Shown one piece after another: positions 5,218-7,050 of a stretch of DNA of 7,050 nt. The position numbers and the translations under genes were made by a program. Numbering within the stretch: position 1 is the first letter of the stretch; each line of letters begins with the position of its first letter. Location: NCBI GenBank assembly GCA_035541775.1, contig DATKMP010000134.1:1-7050 (forward strand), written 5' to 3'. Below the pieces are notes generated by a model. That model made no database searches, had not been told where the DNA came from, and worked only from the letters and a program-made list of their open reading frames with translations. Source of the DNA: DATKMP01 sp035541775. Its GTDB lineage: Bacteria > Bacteroidota > Ignavibacteria > UBA10030.

Positions 5218-6204
5218 GTGCCCATTCAATTTGAAACGTTTCGGCAAATTATTGAATCACACCAGCGATTTCTTCTTACGACCCATATCAATCCCGATGG
5301 CGACGGCTTAGGAACAGAAGTCGCGCTCGCGCTTTACCTGCAAAAACTCGGTAAGCAAGCAACCATTCTCAATTGCAGCGCAACACCGTATAATTATTTG
5401 TTTCTCGATAAACTTTTTCCCATTCAGCATTTTCAAAACCAAACGCAAGCCACACTCATCGATGATGCGGAAGTAATTTTGGTGATCGATACCAATCATT
5501 TAGATCGTGTTGCTGCCATGAAATCGTACGTTGAAAATAGTAAAGCCCTAAAAATTTGTATCGACCATCATCTCGACCCAGCAGAATTTGCCGATATTTA
5601 TATTTTAGATGAACCATCTTCTGCAACGGGAGAAATTGTGTACCGCTTGCTCAGTTACCTCAACGGGCGCACCATCGACCGCGAAACCGCCATTGCGCTG
5701 TACACAGCCATTATGACCGACACAGGCGGTTTCCGATATCCGCGGACCAGTCCGGAAGTGCACAAAATTATCGCCAACTTAATTCAAATGGGCGCAGACC
5801 CTGTGGCAATTCATGAGTTCGTGTACGAACGCGGACAGATCAATCGACTGCAATTGCTCGGCATGGCGCTTGCGACGCTTCAGCTTGCCCATGACGGCAA
5901 GGTGGCCTACATGATTTTGACAAAACACATGTTTGAAGTGACTCACACTTCTGAAGTCGATACCGATGCTTTTGTTCCTTACACGCTGTCCATCGACGGC
6001 GTCAAAGTGGGATTGATGTTCACGGAAATGGACCACGGCATTAAAATAAATTTCCGTTCTAAAGGCGATATCTGGATCAACCAGCTTGCAAAAGAATTCG
6101 GCGGCAACGGGCATAAAAATGCAGCAGGCGCTCGCATTGCAGACGGCACATTAGAAGAATATGTGCCTCAGATTATCGATCACGCAGGCGCATATACGCC
6201 CTAA
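5218..6204 (+). CDS. DHH/DHHA1 family phosphoesterase, NrnA-like (nanoRNase / pAp phosphatase)
   Basis: Proteins of this family are soluble, usually Mn-dependent, and degrade 2-5 nt RNAs or dephosphorylate 3'-phosphoadenosine 5'-phosphate; some also hydrolyse cyclic dinucleotide products. The 328-aa length is typical. The DHH domain (about 1-200) shows every metal-binding motif: THINPDGDG at 22-30 (His23, Asp27, Asp29), VIDTNH at 89-94 (Asp91), the family-naming CIDHH at 114-118 and MTDTGGFRYP at 166-175 (Asp168). The DHHA1 domain (about 225-328) has NFRSKG at 278-283 and FGGNGHKNAAGA at 294-305. That last loop is usually FGGGGH, so one Gly is replaced by Asn297. Translation starts at GTG. 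The gene follows korB by 93 bp on the same strand and may share its transcript. Which substrate it prefers cannot be told from sequence, so no symbol is given. Confidence 0.92.
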   Translation: MPIQFETFRQIIESHQRFLLTTHINPDGDGLGTEVALALYLQKLGKQATILNCSATPYNYLFLDKLFPIQHFQNQTQATLIDDAEVILVIDTNHLDRVAAMKSYVENSKALKICIDHHLDPAEFADIYILDEPSSATGEIVYRLLSYLNGRTIDRETAIALYTAIMTDTGGFRYPRTSPEVHKIIANLIQMGADPVAIHEFVYERGQINRLQLLGMALATLQLAHDGKVAYMILTKHMFEVTHTSEVDTDAFVPYTLSIDGVKVGLMFTEMDHGIKINFRSKGDIWINQLAKEFGGNGHKNAAGARIADGTLEEYVPQIIDHAGAYTP

Positions 6205-6252
6205 TTTTTTCCTTCTCACATTTGTTATATTCACACAGAAGCCGCATTCAAT

Positions 6253-6285
6253 AAAAAGGCGTTCTCACAAAGAGAACGCCTTTTT
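6253..6285. terminator. Bidirectional intrinsic terminator between convergent genes
   Basis: AAAAAGGCGTTCTC (6253-6266) pairs perfectly with GAGAACGCCTTTTT (6272-6285) around a 5-nt loop (ACAAA), a 14-bp stem. T5 at its right end serves the + strand transcript of the DHH gene (stop at 6204), and A5 at its left end becomes U5 for the minus-strand gene ending at 6309. It lies 48 bp and 23 bp from the two stop codons and probably terminates both. Confidence 0.93.
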
Positions 6286-6308
6286 CAAAGAGACCATATT
6301 GTTTCAAC

Positions 6309-7050
6309 TCACCAAATATCCCACCAGTTTCTTGACCATTGAATGGATTCATACCAAGAAGCCACGGCGAAATATGCTAAGGTCGGAAATCCTTGTGCTC
6401 CAACATTTCCTGCAAATCGACTATCGTATGTATAATTTTTTTTGAAGCCATACGCTTGACCATTACTGCTATTGGAAGCACCAACAACACCTCTGCTATA
6501 TTGCGCCAAAGAACCTTTAAGATATAAATTCGGTTGGCCAGTAAACAATCGTTTTGAAGCATTATTACCGTACGCATCATTATTATATACATGTTGCGCG
6601 GTAAATGTTGTCGCTAAAACTGCAGCGTCGATCGTAACGGGATTTTGACAATTTGTCGTATCATCGGTAATATAGATTGTATCTTTTGCAACGAGTCCTA
6701 ATAAATTTGTCGAGATGGAACTTGTGTCTTTGTACGTTACACTGGAATCGAGATAAATATTGCCATGGCCGAGATTCGCGATAGTCATTTTCCCATTTAA
6801 TTGTCCGCGCACATGAATGTTAATATTGCTGCTCGTATCTGTAACCGCAAAAACACCGATAGAAGAAGCTCCCGTTATCGATCCATTATAAACGTTTTTC
6901 GCCTTGCGATACCCTTGGCCATCGCCAACATACGCACCTGTATCAATTCGGATAGTACCATCCGAATTCAATCGCATATAGATATCGGCTGTAAGTTTTT
7001 TACTTGCTGGCTTATATGCGGAATCCAATGATTCATACCCCGTGACCGCC
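6309..7050 (-). CDS. C-terminal part of a DUF4900-like secreted or surface-associated protein (partial)
   Basis: The reading frame ends at TGA (6309-6311) and stays open to the right edge, so the start is outside the window; the TTG at 7026-7028 is in frame but need not be the start. The visible 246 residues are rich in Ser, Thr, Asn, Gly and Tyr. A middle part alternates short strands and Gly/Asn turns (INIHVRGQLNGKMTIAN, GNIYLDSSVTY), then LLGLVAKDTIYI, VTIDAAVLATTF, NLYLKGSLAQYSRGVVGA, KNYTYDSRF and FPTLAYFAVASWYES. This order of motifs resembles my recollection of DUF4900 proteins of Bacteroidota/Chlorobiota, some of which are encoded with pilin-like genes. The pattern suggests a beta-solenoid-like fold, and an exported location is inferred. 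The last 16 residues contain five Trp. Only one Cys is visible. The gene is convergent to the DHH gene and unrelated to its neighbours in function. Confidence 0.7.
   Translation of the reverse strand, partial: AVTGYESLDSAYKPASKKLTADIYMRLNSDGTIRIDTGAYVGDGQGYRKAKNVYNGSITGASSIGVFAVTDTSSNINIHVRGQLNGKMTIANLGHGNIYLDSSVTYKDTSSISTNLLGLVAKDTIYITDDTTNCQNPVTIDAAVLATTFTAQHVYNNDAYGNNASKRLFTGQPNLYLKGSLAQYSRGVVGASNSSNGQAYGFKKNYTYDSRFAGNVGAQGFPTLAYFAVASWYESIQWSRNWWDIW

Noticed and set aside
6161..6445. 94-codon + strand open frame
   Set aside because: It runs from inside the DHH gene through the bidirectional terminator and into the antisense of the DUF4900-like gene; the encoded sequence looks random.
1..7050. 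CRISPR array, insertion sequence, attachment site, tRNA or rRNA
   Set aside because: No regularly spaced repeats, transposase or integrase motifs, terminal inverted repeats, tRNA cloverleaf or rRNA sequence were seen on either strand.

Overview
The window is a stretch of bacterial chromosome that is almost entirely housekeeping. Gene content, the gene order L25-pth-rpsF-rpsR-rplI (no ssb between rpsF and rpsR), a two-subunit 2-oxoacid:ferredoxin oxidoreductase and a DUF4900-like surface or secreted protein together suggest the Bacteroidota/Chlorobiota group, most likely an Ignavibacteria-like anaerobe or facultative anaerobe. This placement is inferred from family resemblance and was not tested by a search. 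Most genes have a recognisable Shine-Dalgarno sequence, which fits Ignavibacteria/Chlorobi better than classical Bacteroidia.

Layout. Bases 1-68 are the 3' end of a gene that is probably ribosomal protein L25/CTC. It is followed on the + strand by pth (peptidyl-tRNA hydrolase), rpsF (S6), rpsR (S18) and rplI (L9), closed by a strong intrinsic terminator at 2050-2080. An extended hairpin sits in the pth-rpsF gap and could be a leader or processing element. After a roughly 200-bp intergenic region with a candidate promoter come the overlapping pair korA-korB (2234-5124), which encode the fused gamma-alpha subunit and the thiamine-diphosphate/Fe-S beta subunit of a ferredoxin-dependent 2-oxoacid oxidoreductase. 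A co-directional DHH/DHHA1 phosphoesterase of the NrnA type follows (5218-6204). A long symmetric hairpin with U-tracts on both strands (6253-6285) separates it from a convergent minus-strand gene that runs off the right edge. That gene encodes the C-terminal part of a DUF4900-like protein.

How the genes relate. The left block is translation machinery: two 30S partners (S6 and S18 form a heterodimer), L9, L25 and the enzyme that recycles peptidyl-tRNA. The middle pair is central carbon metabolism, linking 2-oxoacid decarboxylation/carboxylation to reduced ferredoxin. The DHH enzyme degrades nanoRNA or pAp. The right-edge gene is the only accessory-looking one. I see no mobile element, CRISPR array, tRNA or rRNA, and no convincing new multi-gene system. 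The more interesting points are small: the pth-rpsF hairpin, the opposite-charge tails on S6 and S18, the A11 tract before korA, and the Trp-rich end of the DUF4900-like protein.
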